A stretch of 64,000 bases of DNA from Stutzerimonas stutzeri (lineage in GTDB: Bacteria; Pseudomonadota; Gammaproteobacteria; Pseudomonadales; Pseudomonadaceae): NCBI RefSeq assembly GCF_024448715.1, contig NZ_JAMOHZ010000001.1, positions 124,001 to 188,000 on the forward strand, written 5' to 3'. Position numbers and translations under genes: made by a program. Position 1 is the first letter of the stretch; the number at the start of each line of letters is the position of its first letter. Of the stretch, positions 8,304-18,443 are shown piece by piece. The notes below the pieces were generated by a model. It saw only the letters and a list, made by a program, of their open reading frames with translations, had not been told where the DNA came from and did not search any database.

Positions 8304-9422
8304 ATGCCCGTATTGTTCGAACCCGTTCAATTGAATCAGCTGCGCTTGCGCAACCGCGCTGTGCTGGCGCCGATGACCCGTGTCAGCGCCGAGCCGGACG
8401 GCTGCGCCAACGAGCTGATGCGCGACTACTACCAGGCGTTCGCAAAGGGTGGCTTCGGGCTGCTGATCACCGAAGGTACCTACACCGATACGGCATACAG
8501 CCAGGGCTATTTCAACCAGCCGGGGCTGGCGACAGAAGGCCAGCGCGACAGCTGGGTGCCCATTGTCAGCGCCGTACACGAAGAGGGCGTCGCGATCATC
8601 GCGCAGCTCATGCACGGCGGTGCACAGACTCAGGGCAACATCCATCATGCGCGCCATGTCGGGCCTTCCGCTGTGCAGCCCGACGGTCGGCAGCTGAGTT
8701 TTTATGGCGGAGAGGGGCCTTATGCCACACCAGCGGAAATGACCGAGACTGAAATCCAGGAAGCCATTGCCGGGTTTGTACAGGCCGCGCGACACGCGAG
8801 TGATGCCGGGTTCGACGGCGTCGAACTGCACGCCGCCAATGGCTATCTGTTGCACGAATTCATCACTGCCGAATTCAACAAACGCACCGATCGTTGGGGT
8901 GGCGATTTCAAAGCCCGACTGGCCTTGCCGCTGGAAGTCATTCGCGTCGTGCGAGAAGCCGTCGGAACTAATTTCGTCGTCGGCATGCGGATGTCGCAAG
9001 GAATGGTCACTGACAGCCGATTGAAGTGGGACGGTGGCATCGATGCGGCGCGTTATCGGCTCGCTACGCTGGCGTCGGCCGGCCTGGATTACCTCCACGT
9101 CACTGAATACGACGCCAGCGCACCTGCTTTCGACGAGGGGCCGAGCCTGGCTGCTATCGCGAAGAGCAGCGTGACCATTCCTGTCATGGTCAACGGCGGC
9201 ATCGGTACCGAGGCGCAGGCTCGAGCGTTGCTGGATAACGGCGAGGCAGATCTGTTGGTGATCGGCAAGGCAGCACTTGCCAACCACGATTGGCCGATCC
9301 GTATTCAAGAAGGCGTGGCGTTGACAGAATTCAATTACGAGATGTTATCGCCGATGGCGACGCTCACCAACGAGCTCGGCTGGCGTGGCACCCATGGCCG
9401 TTCGGCTACCCGGCAACCCTGA
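8304..9422 (+). CDS. Old Yellow Enzyme family NADH:flavin oxidoreductase
   Basis: A 372-residue FMN TIM-barrel ene-reductase. The N-terminal LFEPVQLNQLRLRNRAVLAPMTR is the family flavin-binding start, and GFDGVELHAANGYLLHEF carries the conserved His and Asn that hold the substrate's electron-withdrawing group. The C-terminal VMVNGGIGTEAQARALLDNGEADLLVIGKAALANHDWP binds the FMN phosphate. Members reduce activated C=C bonds or nitro compounds. ATG 8304 follows GAGGAA; the frame runs back to 7983 through the terminator and MCP remnant and is not used. Physiological substrate unknown; it is probably unrelated to PQQ synthesis although it precedes pqqA. Confidence 0.88.
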   Translation: MPVLFEPVQLNQLRLRNRAVLAPMTRVSAEPDGCANELMRDYYQAFAKGGFGLLITEGTYTDTAYSQGYFNQPGLATEGQRDSWVPIVSAVHEEGVAIIAQLMHGGAQTQGNIHHARHVGPSAVQPDGRQLSFYGGEGPYATPAEMTETEIQEAIAGFVQAARHASDAGFDGVELHAANGYLLHEFITAEFNKRTDRWGGDFKARLALPLEVIRVVREAVGTNFVVGMRMSQGMVTDSRLKWDGGIDAARYRLATLASAGLDYLHVTEYDASAPAFDEGPSLAAIAKSSVTIPVMVNGGIGTEAQARALLDNGEADLLVIGKAALANHDWPIRIQEGVALTEFNYEMLSPMATLTNELGWRGTHGRSATRQP

Positions 9423-9587
9423 CAGATGGTCGCAAGGCTCTGTTATGCGGGCTGCAACGCTTTACGGACAAGGCACTACTAACGCAGGACGCTGTCTCCT
9501 TCCAAAGTACCATTCCGCTTTTGGCGGATCAGGGTGCTTAATGGGACGTCGGAATATTTCCGTCGCCATATAGAGAGGAATTTATCC

Positions 9588-9659
9588 ATGTGGACTAAAC
9601 CCGCTTTTACCGACCTGCGCATTGGTTTCGAAGTCACCATGTACTTTGCCAATCGCTGA
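9588..9659 (+). CDS. pqqA: PQQ precursor peptide PqqA
   Basis: A 23-residue ribosomal peptide, [20 protein letters not shown] followed by ANR. It carries the two residues that become PQQ, E15 and Y19, in the conserved E-V-T-M-Y context. PqqE with PqqD crosslinks the glutamate and tyrosine side chains; proteolysis, then PqqB and PqqC, complete the quinone. AGAGGAA lies 8 nt before the ATG. A perfect short inverted repeat CGGAA-tat-TTCCG upstream may be regulatory. A strong hairpin directly follows, a common way of making more pqqA than downstream message. Confidence 0.97.
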   Translation: MWTKPAFTDLRIGFEVTMYFANR

Positions 9660-9667
9660 TTGATCTG

Positions 9668-9697
9668 CCCCGGCCCCGGTCGGGGTTTCGTTTTTTT
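9668..9697 (+). terminator. GC-rich hairpin with T-run between pqqA and pqqB
   Basis: CCCCG repeats paired with CGGGG, then TTTCG and seven T residues, 9 nt after the pqqA stop and 12 nt before pqqB. It probably acts as a partial terminator or attenuator so that the peptide transcript exceeds the enzyme transcript. Confidence 0.75.
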
Positions 9698-9709
9698 ACG
9701 GAGCTGCCC

Positions 9710-10621
9710 ATGTTCATCCAGATTCTCGGTTCGGCTGCTGGCGGCGGCTTCCCTCAGTGGAACTGTAATTGCGCCAACTGCGCCGGGCTACGTGCCGGCA
9801 CGCTGCGCGCTCAACCACGCACTCAGTCGTCCATCGCCATCAGTGACAACGGCGAGGATTGGATTCTGTGCAACGCGTCGCCGGATATCCGTGCCCAGCT
9901 GGAGTCCTTTCCGAAGCTGCAGCCAGCTCGCGGACCGCGCGATACCGCGATTGGCGCCATCATTTTGCTCGACAGCCAGATCGACCACACCACCGGGCTG
10001 CTGACCCTGCGTGAAGGTTGCCCGCATGAGGTCTGGTGCACTGAGATGGTTCACCAAGATCTCACCACCGGCTTCCCACTGTTCAACATGCTCAAGCACT
10101 GGAATGGTGGCCTGCGCTGGAACCCGATTGAGCTGGAAGGTAGTTTCTCGATTCCGGTTTGTCCGAACCTGAACATCACGCCGATCCCGTTGCGCAGCTC
10201 GGCACCCCCGTATTCGCCGCACCGCAACGATCCGCATCCGGGCGATAACATTGGCCTGCTGATCGAAGACCGTAATACCGGCGGTAAGCTTTTCTATGCG
10301 CCGGGCCTGGGCAAGGTCGGTCCAGAGCTCCTTGAACTCATGCGCGGCGCCGACTGCCTGTTGGTCGACGGCACGCTCTGGCGTGATGACGAAATGCGCG
10401 TGCGGGAAGTAGGGACCAAGCTTGGTTCAGAGATGGGCCATCTTTCGCAGAGCGGACCTGGCGGCATGATCGAAGTGCTCGACGGCCTACCTGCGGCTCG
10501 CAAAATCCTGATCCATATCAATAACACCAACCCGATCCTCGACCAGGACTCTGCCGAGCGCGGAATTCTCGACGCGCATGGGATCGAGGTGGCGTTCGAT
10601 GGCATGAGCATCGAGTTGTAG
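9710..10621 (+). CDS. pqqB: PQQ biosynthesis protein PqqB
   Basis: A 303-residue metallo-beta-lactamase-fold protein. The N-terminus [25 protein letters not shown] has the paired cysteines of the PqqB zinc site, and [15 protein letters not shown], with [10 protein letters not shown] and the [10 protein letters not shown] segment, supply metal-site residues. It acts in the cytoplasm on the crosslinked tyrosine part of the PqqA product as a hydroxylase-like step. Length and motifs match the family fully. It lies 12 nt beyond the pqqA hairpin and 63 nt before pqqC. Confidence 0.97.
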   Translation: MFIQILGSAAGGGFPQWNCNCANCAGLRAGTLRAQPRTQSSIAISDNGEDWILCNASPDIRAQLESFPKLQPARGPRDTAIGAIILLDSQIDHTTGLLTLREGCPHEVWCTEMVHQDLTTGFPLFNMLKHWNGGLRWNPIELEGSFSIPVCPNLNITPIPLRSSAPPYSPHRNDPHPGDNIGLLIEDRNTGGKLFYAPGLGKVGPELLELMRGADCLLVDGTLWRDDEMRVREVGTKLGSEMGHLSQSGPGGMIEVLDGLPAARKILIHINNTNPILDQDSAERGILDAHGIEVAFDGMSIEL

Positions 10622-10684
10622 CCTGCGCATGGCGAAACGCATGCGCCGCCTATAGACAATCGCACCACACCGTAAGGAAGCCCC

Positions 10685-11437
10685 ATGACCCTGCCAGCCA
10701 TGTCCCCCGCCGAGTTCGAGCAGGCGCTGCGCGCCAAGGGCGACTATTACCACATCCATCATCCTTTCCATCGGGCCATGTACGAGGGGCGTGCCACGCG
10801 CGAACAGATCCAGGGTTGGGTGGCGAATCGTTTCTACTATCAGGTCAGCATTCCACTGAAGGATGCAGCGATCATGGCCAACTGCCCGGACCGTGAAGCA
10901 CGGCGCGAATGGGTCCAGCGAATCATCGACCATGACGGTGCGCCGGGCGAGGAGGGTGGTATCGAGGCCTGGCTGCGACTGGCCGAGGCGGTGGGGCTGG
11001 ATCGCGAGCAGGTGCTTTCACAGGAACTGGTTCTGCCCGGCGTGCGCTTCGCCGTCGATGCCTACGTCAACTTCGCCCGCCGTGCCGTTTGGCAGGAGGC
11101 GGCCAGCAGCTCGCTGACCGAGCTGTTTGCGCCGACCATTCACCAGTCGCGACTGGAGGCATGGCCGCAGCATTACAGCTGGATCGACGTTTCCGGCTAC
11201 GACTATTTCCGCAAGCGCCTGAAAGAAGCGCGCCGCGATGTGGAGCACGGCCTGCGCATCACACTCGAGCATTACACGACCCGTGAAAGCCAGGAGCGCA
11301 TGCTGAACATTCTTCAATTTAAACTCGATGTTTTGTGGAGCATGCTGGACGCCATGAGCATGGCCTACGAGCTGGACCGCCCGCCCTACCACACGGTGAC
11401 CCGCCAGCGTGTCTGGCATAAAGGGATCACGTTCTGA
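10685..11437 (+). CDS. pqqC: Pyrroloquinoline-quinone synthase PqqC
   Basis: A 250-residue all-helical, cofactorless oxidase that performs the last step, ring closure and eight-electron oxidation of AHQQ to PQQ. The family segments [15 protein letters not shown] and [22 protein letters not shown] are present, as is [21 protein letters not shown] with active-site His and Arg. The C-terminus [14 protein letters not shown] is intact. It is followed by a 112-nt gap with a REP-like repeat before pqqD, a looser spacing than elsewhere in the cluster. Confidence 0.97.
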   Translation: MTLPAMSPAEFEQALRAKGDYYHIHHPFHRAMYEGRATREQIQGWVANRFYYQVSIPLKDAAIMANCPDREARREWVQRIIDHDGAPGEEGGIEAWLRLAEAVGLDREQVLSQELVLPGVRFAVDAYVNFARRAVWQEAASSSLTELFAPTIHQSRLEAWPQHYSWIDVSGYDYFRKRLKEARRDVEHGLRITLEHYTTRESQERMLNILQFKLDVLWSMLDAMSMAYELDRPPYHTVTRQRVWHKGITF

Positions 11438-11477
11438 CCTGTCGGAAGAACGCCTGGACCGCGGAGGGTTGCGGTCC

Positions 11478-11516
11478 GTAGGGTGGGCCGGGGCGGCGCT
11501 CCGCTTCAGCCCACCG
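11478..11516. repeat. REP-like palindromic repeat between pqqC and pqqD
   Basis: GTAGGGTGGGCC opens an imperfect inverted repeat closed by CAGCCCACC, with CGGCGCTCCGCTT in the loop. Closely similar units recur at 44656-44880 in the gudD-garD interval. Such elements in pseudomonads stabilise upstream mRNA or mark RAYT-type dispersed repeats. Confidence 0.7.
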
Positions 11517-11549
11517 CCCCCACCTGATAATCGGCGAGACAAAAGGACC

Positions 11550-11828
11550 ATGAGCAACATCCAACTGACCCATATCCCTGCCTTCCGCCGCGGCTTTCGC
11601 TTTCAGTGGGAACCGGCGCAAAACTGCCATGTACTGCTCTATCCGGAAGGCATGATCAAGCTCAACGAGAGCGCTTCGGCCGTACTGAGTGAAGTGGATG
11701 GCGCTCGCACCGTCGGCACCATCGTCGCCGATCTGCAGGCGCGCTTCCCGGATGCAGAAGGGATCGAGGAAGACATCGTCGCGTTTCTGGAGGTAGCCGT
11801 TGAGCGGTTCTGGATCGAGCTTCGCTAA
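11550..11828 (+). CDS. pqqD: PQQ peptide chaperone PqqD
   Basis: A 92-residue RiPP recognition-element protein that binds PqqA and presents it to PqqE. The winged-helix core is recognisable: [35 protein letters not shown], followed by [17 protein letters not shown] 11550 follows AAAAGGA. It overlaps pqqE by 29 nt, in keeping with the tight PqqD-PqqE partnership (the two are fused in some bacteria). Confidence 0.95.
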   Translation: MSNIQLTHIPAFRRGFRFQWEPAQNCHVLLYPEGMIKLNESASAVLSEVDGARTVGTIVADLQARFPDAEGIEEDIVAFLEVAVERFWIELR

Positions 11829-12954
11829 GCCCGGCTTCGAACCCGGTCCGCCGCTTTGGCTGCTGGCGGAGCTGACCTATCGTTGCCCGCTGCAATGCCC
11901 CTACTGTTCCAATCCGCTGGACTTCGCTCGCAGTCACGATGAACTGAGCACTGCGCAATGGGTCGACGTATTTCGCCAGGCGCGCGAGATGGGTGCGGCG
12001 CAGCTGGGCTTCTCCGGTGGCGAGCCGCTAGTCCGGCAGGATCTGGCTGAGCTGATCAAGGCGGCGCGGGATCTAGGCTATTACACCAACCTGATCACCT
12101 CGGGTATCGGTCTTACCGAGGAAAAGATTGCCAGTTTCGCCGATGCCGGACTCGACCATATCCAGATCAGCTTTCAGGCCGCCGATGAAGAGGTAAACAA
12201 CCTGCTCGCCGGCTCGAAGAAGGCCTTCGCCCAGAAGCTCGCTATGGCGCGAGCGGTAAAAGCCCATGGCTATCCAATGGTGCTCAATTTCGTTACCCAC
12301 CGCCACAACATCGACAATATCGAGCGCATCATTCAGCTGTGTCTGGAATTGGAAGCCGACTTCGTGGAACTCGCCACTTGCCAGTTCTACGGCTGGGCGG
12401 AGCTCAACCGTGCCGGCTTGCTGCCGAGTAAGGAGCAGTTGGTGCGCGCCGAGCGCATCACCAATGAATGGCGCGACAAGCTCGCCGCCGAGAATCATCC
12501 CTGCAAGTTAATCTTCGTCACGCCCGACTACTACGAAGAGCGCCCCAAGGGCTGCATGAACGGGTGGGGCAATCTGTTTCTGGACATCACGCCCGACGGT
12601 ACAGCGCTGCCTTGCCACAGCGCGCGGCAACTGCCGATCACCTTTCCCAACGTGCGCGAACAAAGCATCGAGCAAATCTGGAAGCACTCGTTCGGCTTCA
12701 ACAAGTTTCGTGGTTTCGACTGGATGCCCGAGCCTTGCCAGTCTTGTGATGAAAAGGAAAACGACTTCGGCGGCTGCCGCTGCCAGGCTTTCATGCTCAC
12801 TGGCGATGCGGCCAATGCCGATCCGGTGTGTAGCAAGTCCGCGCATCACGGCAAGATTCTTGCGGCGCGCACCGAGGCCGAGCAGGCGCCGCGCGGACTG
12901 GATGAACTGACCTTCCGCAACGAGAAGGCCTCGAAGCTGATCCTCAAGGTGTAA
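11800..12954 (+). CDS. pqqE: Radical SAM PqqA glutamate-tyrosine crosslinking enzyme PqqE
   Basis: A 384-residue radical SAM/SPASM protein. The SAM cluster cysteines are C29, C33 and C36 in [17 protein letters not shown] is the SAM-binding loop; and the C-terminal cysteines around [16 protein letters not shown] and [18 protein letters not shown] hold the auxiliary clusters. It forms the C-C bond between Glu and Tyr of PqqA. The start is a TTG at 11800, supported by TGGAGG about 6 nt upstream within pqqD; no ATG fits the conserved N-terminus. Confidence 0.96.
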   Translation: MSGSGSSFAKPGFEPGPPLWLLAELTYRCPLQCPYCSNPLDFARSHDELSTAQWVDVFRQAREMGAAQLGFSGGEPLVRQDLAELIKAARDLGYYTNLITSGIGLTEEKIASFADAGLDHIQISFQAADEEVNNLLAGSKKAFAQKLAMARAVKAHGYPMVLNFVTHRHNIDNIERIIQLCLELEADFVELATCQFYGWAELNRAGLLPSKEQLVRAERITNEWRDKLAAENHPCKLIFVTPDYYEERPKGCMNGWGNLFLDITPDGTALPCHSARQLPITFPNVREQSIEQIWKHSFGFNKFRGFDWMPEPCQSCDEKENDFGGCRCQAFMLTGDAANADPVCSKSAHHGKILAARTEAEQAPRGLDELTFRNEKASKLILKV

Positions 12955-12989
12955 GGTCGGCTCAAACCTGACGGACCGGAGTCGAACGG

Positions 12990-14885
12990 ATGACCAAGAC
13001 CGCAATCCCCTATGGCTTCTGGCCCAGCGACTGGACGGCAGCCGACGCCGCTTCTGCCAGTTGTGATTTCGCCGAGCTTCGCGCCGGTCATGATGGTCTG
13101 TTCTGGATTCAATACGATCCGGCTGATGCGCGTTCGACGTTGTGGTACTGGCGCGCCGACGTTTCGCGCTGTTTGACGCCGTCCGGATTCTCGCTTCGCA
13201 GTCGCATATATGAGTACGGCGGTGGTGCCTTCTGTCTGACCGACGAGGGAATCGCCTTCGTCAACGAGCATGATCAGCAGATCTACCTGCAGGACCTATC
13301 TACGGACGCAGCGACGCCGCCCATTGCGCTTACTGTTAATGACGCTTGCCGGTACGGTGATCTGCAGTTCGACACGCGCCACCGGGCCGTTCTCGCCGTG
13401 GAAGAAACCGCTGAAGAAGCTCGCTCAGAACATCGTCTGGTCAGTGTTTCGCTGATGGACGGCAGCCGCAGCGTATTGGCCGAGGGAAGCGATTTCTACT
13501 CGTCACCGACCTTGGATACGACCGGGCAACGCCTGGCCTGGATCGAATGGCAACGCCCCGAACAGCCATGGACCGCTACGCGTCTCTGGACCGCCGAACG
13601 CACCGAAAGTGATTGCTGGGGAGCACCGCGGTGTCTGGCCGGCGCAGCGGGAAATGAATCGCTGCAACAGCCGCGCTTCGCTGCGGATGGCGCCTTGTAT
13701 TGCCTGAGTGACCGCGAAGGCTGGTGGCAACCCTGGAGAATGCAAGGTGACAGCCTTGTTCCGGTAACGGACACGGCTGGGTTCGCCCAAGCACGTTGTG
13801 ATCATGCACCGGCGCCTTGGCAGCTGGGCACGGTGAGCTATCTGCCCCTAGCGGATGGCGCCTTGCTGATGACGCGCATGGTGGATGGCTACGGACTGTT
13901 GTTCGAGCAAGACAGCCAAGGCAACGAACGACAGCTTGCAATGGCGTTCAGTCGCTGTCGCCAGCTTGCTGTCGATGAGCGGCATTTCTATTGCATTGCC
14001 GGGTCTGCTGATAAGACGTCTGCCGTACTGGCGCTCGATAGGGTCACTGGCGTCGTCGAAATTCTTGCCGGAGGCCAACAGCCTTTGGCAGCCGACCAGT
14101 TGTCGCGCCCACAGCCGTTCAGCTTCTCTACCGGGCACGGCGAGGTGGCGCACGCTTTTTTCTACCCGCCGAGCAATACGCAGTGCCAAAGCCTCCCGCT
14201 GGAAAAGCCACCATTGGTGGTGTTCATGCATGGCGGGCCTACGTCTGCTAGCTATCCGGTTTTCGATCCGCGGATTCAATACTGGACCCAACGCGGTTTC
14301 GCCGTTGCCGATATCAACTATCGCGGCAGCAGCGGCTTCGGACGGGCATATCGGCAACGGTTGCGTGGCGAATGGGGCGTGGTTGATGTGGAAGACGCCT
14401 GCGCAGCGGTGCAGGCGCTTGCAACAAACGGCCAGATCGACCCAGCGCGAGCCTTCATCCGTGGATCGAGCGCGGGCGGTTACAGCGCGCTCTGCGCACT
14501 GGCTGCTAATGCTGGTTTCAGCGGCGGTGCCAGCCTCTACGGCGTGAGTGATCCATTAGCGTTGCGCCGGGTTACACACAAGTTCGAGGCCGATTATCTG
14601 GATTGGTTGATAGGCGATCCGGCGGTCGACGCCGAGCGCTATCGACAGCGAACGCCGCTACTCAATGCGGGGCTGATTCGGGTGCCGGTGATTTTTTTTC
14701 AAGGCGGGCAAGACGCGGTCGTGCTACCTGAGCAGACCGAGTCCATGGTCGCAGCTCTGCGCGAACGTGGCGTGACGGTCGAATATTGTCTCTATCCGCA
14801 AGAGCGCCACGGCTTCCGGCAGGCGGCCAACCTGGCCGATGCGCTGGAACGGGAATGCCGTTTCTATCAGCGTCTGCTTCGCTGA
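12990..14885 (+). CDS. pqqH: S9 prolyl-oligopeptidase family peptidase (PqqH type)
   Basis: A 631-residue serine peptidase with an N-terminal beta-propeller region and a C-terminal alpha/beta-hydrolase. The catalytic triad reads as S494 in RGSSAGGYSA, D575 in FQGGQDAVV and H607 in QERHGFRQ. HGGPTSASYPVFDPRIQYWTQRGF is the typical oxyanion region. P. aeruginosa has an equivalent gene after pqqE, called pqqH. It may contribute to cleavage of the crosslinked peptide, since no M16-type pqqF is seen in this window; that role is inference. It starts 35 nt after pqqE. Confidence 0.85.
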   Translation: MTKTAIPYGFWPSDWTAADAASASCDFAELRAGHDGLFWIQYDPADARSTLWYWRADVSRCLTPSGFSLRSRIYEYGGGAFCLTDEGIAFVNEHDQQIYLQDLSTDAATPPIALTVNDACRYGDLQFDTRHRAVLAVEETAEEARSEHRLVSVSLMDGSRSVLAEGSDFYSSPTLDTTGQRLAWIEWQRPEQPWTATRLWTAERTESDCWGAPRCLAGAAGNESLQQPRFAADGALYCLSDREGWWQPWRMQGDSLVPVTDTAGFAQARCDHAPAPWQLGTVSYLPLADGALLMTRMVDGYGLLFEQDSQGNERQLAMAFSRCRQLAVDERHFYCIAGSADKTSAVLALDRVTGVVEILAGGQQPLAADQLSRPQPFSFSTGHGEVAHAFFYPPSNTQCQSLPLEKPPLVVFMHGGPTSASYPVFDPRIQYWTQRGFAVADINYRGSSGFGRAYRQRLRGEWGVVDVEDACAAVQALATNGQIDPARAFIRGSSAGGYSALCALAANAGFSGGASLYGVSDPLALRRVTHKFEADYLDWLIGDPAVDAERYRQRTPLLNAGLIRVPVIFFQGGQDAVVLPEQTESMVAALRERGVTVEYCLYPQERHGFRQAANLADALERECRFYQRLLR

Positions 14886-14928
14886 AGCGTCTGCAGACTT
14901 TATTGGTGCTGCAACAATTCCATGCAGT

Positions 14929-16143
14929 TCAAAGGTGTGCCCCGACGTGCCGGGGCAGGCCAAGCGATATCAAGGCTGCCAACAGCACGAAGGCGCTGGA
15001 AATCCATAGGCAAGCTTCAAGGCCATGCGCCTGATAAACCCAGCCCGACAGCAACGTACCAACCAGCCGGCCCAGGGCGTTGGACATGTAGTAGAAGCCC
15101 ACATCCAGCGACACCCCGTCCTCCTTCGCGTAGGAAACGATCAGGTAGCTGTGCAGCGAAGAGTTGACGGCGAACAGAGCGCCAAACAGCGTCAGCCCGC
15201 CGATCAGCACCAGCTGCGGCGAATGCCCGGTATACAGGCCAAGCGCGATCAGTGCGGGGAGGCCGGCGAGGAGCAGCGCCCAAATGAACGCGGCGCGCCC
15301 ATCCGGAACATGGCCGCGCGTCTTGCCGGTCAACGACGGGGCCACTGATTGTACGAACCCGTAGCCTATTACCCAGGCGGCGAGAAAGCCGCCGACTTGC
15401 CAGAAATCCCAGCCAAAAACTGCGGAGAGATACACCGGCAGCGCCACCACGAACCAGACATCACGGGCACCGAACAGGAAAAGCCGCGCGGCGGAGAGCA
15501 CATTAATCGCTCGACTCTTGGAAAGCAGGTCGCGGAATTTCGGCTTTGCCTTGGCTTTGCCCAGATCTTTCTTTAGCAAGAACAGGCTGGCAACCCAGAT
15601 CATGGCGAGCGCGCCGGCCATCGCCAGCAGTGAGCCGCGGAAGCCGATCACGGCGAGCAGGGCGCCACCGATGAAAAAGCCAACACCCTTGAGCGCGTTC
15701 TTCGAGCCGGTAAGAATCGCCACCCATTTGTACAGCGTGCCTTGCTGATCACCCGGCACCAGCAGCTTGATTGAGCTCTTGGCGCTCATCTTGTTCAAGT
15801 CCTTGGCGATGCCGGACAGCGCCTGTGCGCCCATCACCCAGGGAATCGTCAGCCACGTAGCGGGCACCGTCAGCATCAGCAGCGCCACCACTTGCAGCGC
15901 CAGTCCAATGTTCATGGTGCGGTTCAGGCCCAACCGGGCACCTAAATATCCACCAACCAGATTGGTGATAACGCCAAAAATCTCGTAGAAGAGAAACAGC
16001 GCGGCGATCTGCAGCGGGGTATACCCCAGCGTGTGGAAATGCAGCACCACAAGCATGCGCAACGCGCCGTCGGTAAGGGTGAAGGCCCAGTAATTGCCAG
16101 TAACGATCAGATACTGGCGGATGGCGGGGGAGAGCGGCGGCAT
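14929..16143 (-). CDS. arsJ: Organoarsenical efflux MFS permease ArsJ
   Basis: A 404-residue, 12-helix MFS protein with the ArsJ-specific N-terminal half: RQYLIVTGNYWAFTLTDGALRMLVVLHFHTLGY and KDLNKMSAKSSIKLLVPGDQQG. ArsJ exports 1-arseno-3-phosphoglycerate, the product of GAPDH acting with arsenate, which then falls apart outside the cell. The paired GAPDH gene lies directly upstream (16247). The open frame extends to 16200, but ATG 16143 matches the family N-terminus. Last gene of the minus-strand ars operon. Confidence 0.93.
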   Translation of the reverse strand: MPPLSPAIRQYLIVTGNYWAFTLTDGALRMLVVLHFHTLGYTPLQIAALFLFYEIFGVITNLVGGYLGARLGLNRTMNIGLALQVVALLMLTVPATWLTIPWVMGAQALSGIAKDLNKMSAKSSIKLLVPGDQQGTLYKWVAILTGSKNALKGVGFFIGGALLAVIGFRGSLLAMAGALAMIWVASLFLLKKDLGKAKAKPKFRDLLSKSRAINVLSAARLFLFGARDVWFVVALPVYLSAVFGWDFWQVGGFLAAWVIGYGFVQSVAPSLTGKTRGHVPDGRAAFIWALLLAGLPALIALGLYTGHSPQLVLIGGLTLFGALFAVNSSLHSYLIVSYAKEDGVSLDVGFYYMSNALGRLVGTLLSGWVYQAHGLEACLWISSAFVLLAALISLGLPRHVGAHL

Positions 16144-16246
16144 GGTGGGCCCTGGATGTGAATGGTGGTGGGTATCGCGAGGTTGTGCGACGCACGACAT
16201 ACTGGCCGCAGAACATCTTCAGAACCCGCCACGGAGTTCGACCAAT

Positions 16247-17251
16247 TCAGGCCAGACCAACCTTTCTTGCCAGCTCCACGGTGCGATTGGCATATCCCCA
16301 TTCGTTGTCATACCAGGCGTATAGCTTCACCTGGGTGCCGTTGACGACCTTGGTCGAGAGGGCGTCGATGATCGATGAGCGCGGATCGGTGCGGTAGTCG
16401 ATGGATACCAATGGCCTTTCCTCGTAGCCCAGAATGTTTTTCAACGGACCGTGCGTTGCGGCGTTTTTGAGCAGTTGATTGACTTCGTCGACGCTAGTGG
16501 CGCGCTCCACCTCGAATACGCAGTCCGTCAGCGAAGCGTTCGCCAGCGGCACACGTACGGCATGGCCGTTGAGCTTGCCTCGCAGCTCTGGAAAGATTTC
16601 TGCGATAGCGGTGGCCGAGCCGGTGGTGGTCGGTATCAGGCTCATGCCCGACGCCCGTGCTCGGCGCAAATCCTTGTGCGGCTGATCGAGAATGCTCTGG
16701 GTGTTGGTGAGGTCGTGAATGGTGGTGATTGAGCCGTGGCGGATGCCCAGATGCTCATGGATCACCTTGACCACCGGCGCCAGGCAGTTGGTTGTGCAGG
16801 AGGCAGCGGTGACGATGCGGTGCTGCGCCGGATCGAACAGCTGATCGTTTACGCCCATCACCACATTCAGCGCGCCAGCTTCCTTGACCGGCGCGCTGAC
16901 TACCACGCGTTTCACACGTTGTTCCAGATAGCCCTGCAGCACTGCAACGGTCTTCATCTTGCCGCTGGCTTCGATCACCAGATCGCAGCCGGACCAGTCG
17001 GTATCGGCAATGGCCTTGTTGGCGGTGATCTTGATGCGCTTGCCATTGATGACGAGCTGTTCGTCGTCATGACCGGCCTCGTGCTGCCAGCGGCCATGGA
17101 CCGAATCGAAGTTGAGCAGGTGTGCATGGGTCGCCGCGTCGCCTGCCGGGTCGTTGATTTGTACGAACTCCAGCTCCGGCCAATCCCAGGCCGCGCGCAG
17201 AGCCAGACGTCCGATGCGGCCGAAGCCGTTAATGCCAACTTTGATGGTCAT
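16247..17251 (-). CDS. Arsenic-operon glyceraldehyde-3-phosphate dehydrogenase
   Basis: A complete 334-residue GAPDH with the NAD-binding [15 protein letters not shown] and the catalytic C152 in [12 protein letters not shown]; the C-terminal [15 protein letters not shown] is intact. In ars operons this enzyme uses arsenate in place of phosphate to make 1-arseno-3-phosphoglycerate, the substrate of ArsJ. Placement between ynfA and arsJ on one strand marks it as the detoxification copy rather than the glycolytic one. Biochemistry is known from Pseudomonas arsJ operons; it is inferred here from context. Confidence 0.93.
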   Translation of the reverse strand: MTIKVGINGFGRIGRLALRAAWDWPELEFVQINDPAGDAATHAHLLNFDSVHGRWQHEAGHDDEQLVINGKRIKITANKAIADTDWSGCDLVIEASGKMKTVAVLQGYLEQRVKRVVVSAPVKEAGALNVVMGVNDQLFDPAQHRIVTAASCTTNCLAPVVKVIHEHLGIRHGSITTIHDLTNTQSILDQPHKDLRRARASGMSLIPTTTGSATAIAEIFPELRGKLNGHAVRVPLANASLTDCVFEVERATSVDEVNQLLKNAATHGPLKNILGYEERPLVSIDYRTDPRSSIIDALSTKVVNGTQVKLYAWYDNEWGYANRTVELARKVGLA

Positions 17252-17282
17252 GCCATTATTTCCGTAAAGAATGAAGGACAGG

Positions 17283-17609
17283 TCAGCTACTGCGTGGTGC
17301 GAACATGATGATCGCCATGCCCAGTAGGGCTATTGCGGATCCAAGCAGGTCCCAGCCGGTCGGTCGGATTTTGTCCACCAACCACAGCCAGAGGATTGCC
17401 GTGCCGATATAAACGCCGCCGTACGCGGCATAGACGCGTCCAGCGGCGGTCGGGTGCAGCGAAAGCAACCAGGCAAACAGCGCCAGCGACAACGCGGCCG
17501 GCAGCAGTAGCCAGGCGCTCTTGCCCTGTCGCAGCCAGAGATAGGGCAGGTAACAGCCGACGATTTCCGCGACGGCGGTCAGTGCGAACAAGGTGAAAGT
17601 CTTGAGCAT
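17283..17609 (-). CDS. ynfA: YnfA family (UPF0060) small membrane protein
   Basis: A 108-residue protein with four hydrophobic helices and family motifs [41 protein letters not shown] and the C-terminal [17 protein letters not shown]. YnfA proteins resemble small multidrug resistance transporters. Its place inside the ars operon suggests a part in arsenical or oxyanion tolerance, but no such function is established. ATG 17609 gives the family length; the frame's longer 5' extension lacks family similarity and is rejected. Confidence 0.88.
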   Translation of the reverse strand: MLKTFTLFALTAVAEIVGCYLPYLWLRQGKSAWLLLPAALSLALFAWLLSLHPTAAGRVYAAYGGVYIGTAILWLWLVDKIRPTGWDLLGSAIALLGMAIIMFAPRSS

Positions 17610-17691
17610 GGAGTGGTCGGCCTTCAATCGAGTTGGGCTGTCTTCAGCGTTGCGCGGTAGGGAGGCGCCACGCCGCGCGTCTTTGGGCTGA

Positions 17692-18423
17692 TCAAATGGA
17701 GTGCTGGTTGACCCGTCGGGATAGCAATTCCGCGGATTCCTTGCGCTCGGAATAACGATCGACGAGGTAATCCTGACGATCACGCAGCAGCAGCGTGAAC
17801 TTCATCAGCTCTTCCATGACGTCCACCAAACGGTCATAGAATGCCGAGGGCTTCATGCGCCCGGCCTCGTCGAATTCGAGAAAGGCCTTGGGCACCGAAG
17901 ACTGGTTGGGGATGGTGAACATGCGCATCCAGCGACCCAGTACTCGCAGCTGGTTGACCACGTTGAACGACTGCGAGCCGCCGCAGACCTGCATGACCGC
18001 TAGAGTCTTGCCCTGAGTCGGGCGGATTGCGCCCATGGCCAGCGGCACCCAGTCGATTTGCGCTTTGAATACCGCGCTCATGGACCCGTGACGTTCTGGC
18101 GAGCACCAGACCTGACCTTCTGACCATTGCATCAGCTCACGGAGCTCCTGCACTTTCGGGTGGCTGTCTGGCTGGTCGTCTGGAAGCGGAAGGCCCGACG
18201 GGTTGAATACCCGGGTCTCGGCGCCGAGCTGTTGCAGAAGCCGCTCGGCTTCTTCAGTCATCAAGCGGCTGAACGAACGTTCGCGATTGGAGCCGTAGAG
18301 CAACAGAATGCGCGGCGCATGGGTCGTGTCGCCAGGGCCACTCAACCGCTCGATGTCGGGCCGTACAAGCAACTGCTCATCGATGTTGGGCAGGTCGAGC
18401 GGGATGGCTTGGTCATCGGACAT
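17692..18423 (-). CDS. arsH: Arsenical resistance flavoprotein ArsH
   Basis: A 243-residue NADPH-dependent FMN reductase. The flavodoxin-like phosphate loop is [47 protein letters not shown] and [36 protein letters not shown] are ArsH hallmarks. ArsH oxidises trivalent methylated and aromatic arsenicals to less toxic pentavalent forms. ATG 18423 has AAGGAGAG 7 nt upstream, so it is preferred over 18447, which lies against arsR. Confidence 0.95.
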   Translation of the reverse strand: MSDDQAIPLDLPNIDEQLLVRPDIERLSGPGDTTHAPRILLLYGSNRERSFSRLMTEEAERLLQQLGAETRVFNPSGLPLPDDQPDSHPKVQELRELMQWSEGQVWCSPERHGSMSAVFKAQIDWVPLAMGAIRPTQGKTLAVMQVCGGSQSFNVVNQLRVLGRWMRMFTIPNQSSVPKAFLEFDEAGRMKPSAFYDRLVDVMEELMKFTLLLRDRQDYLVDRYSERKESAELLSRRVNQHSI

Positions 18424-18443
18424 GGCGGAACTCTCCTTGTTGG

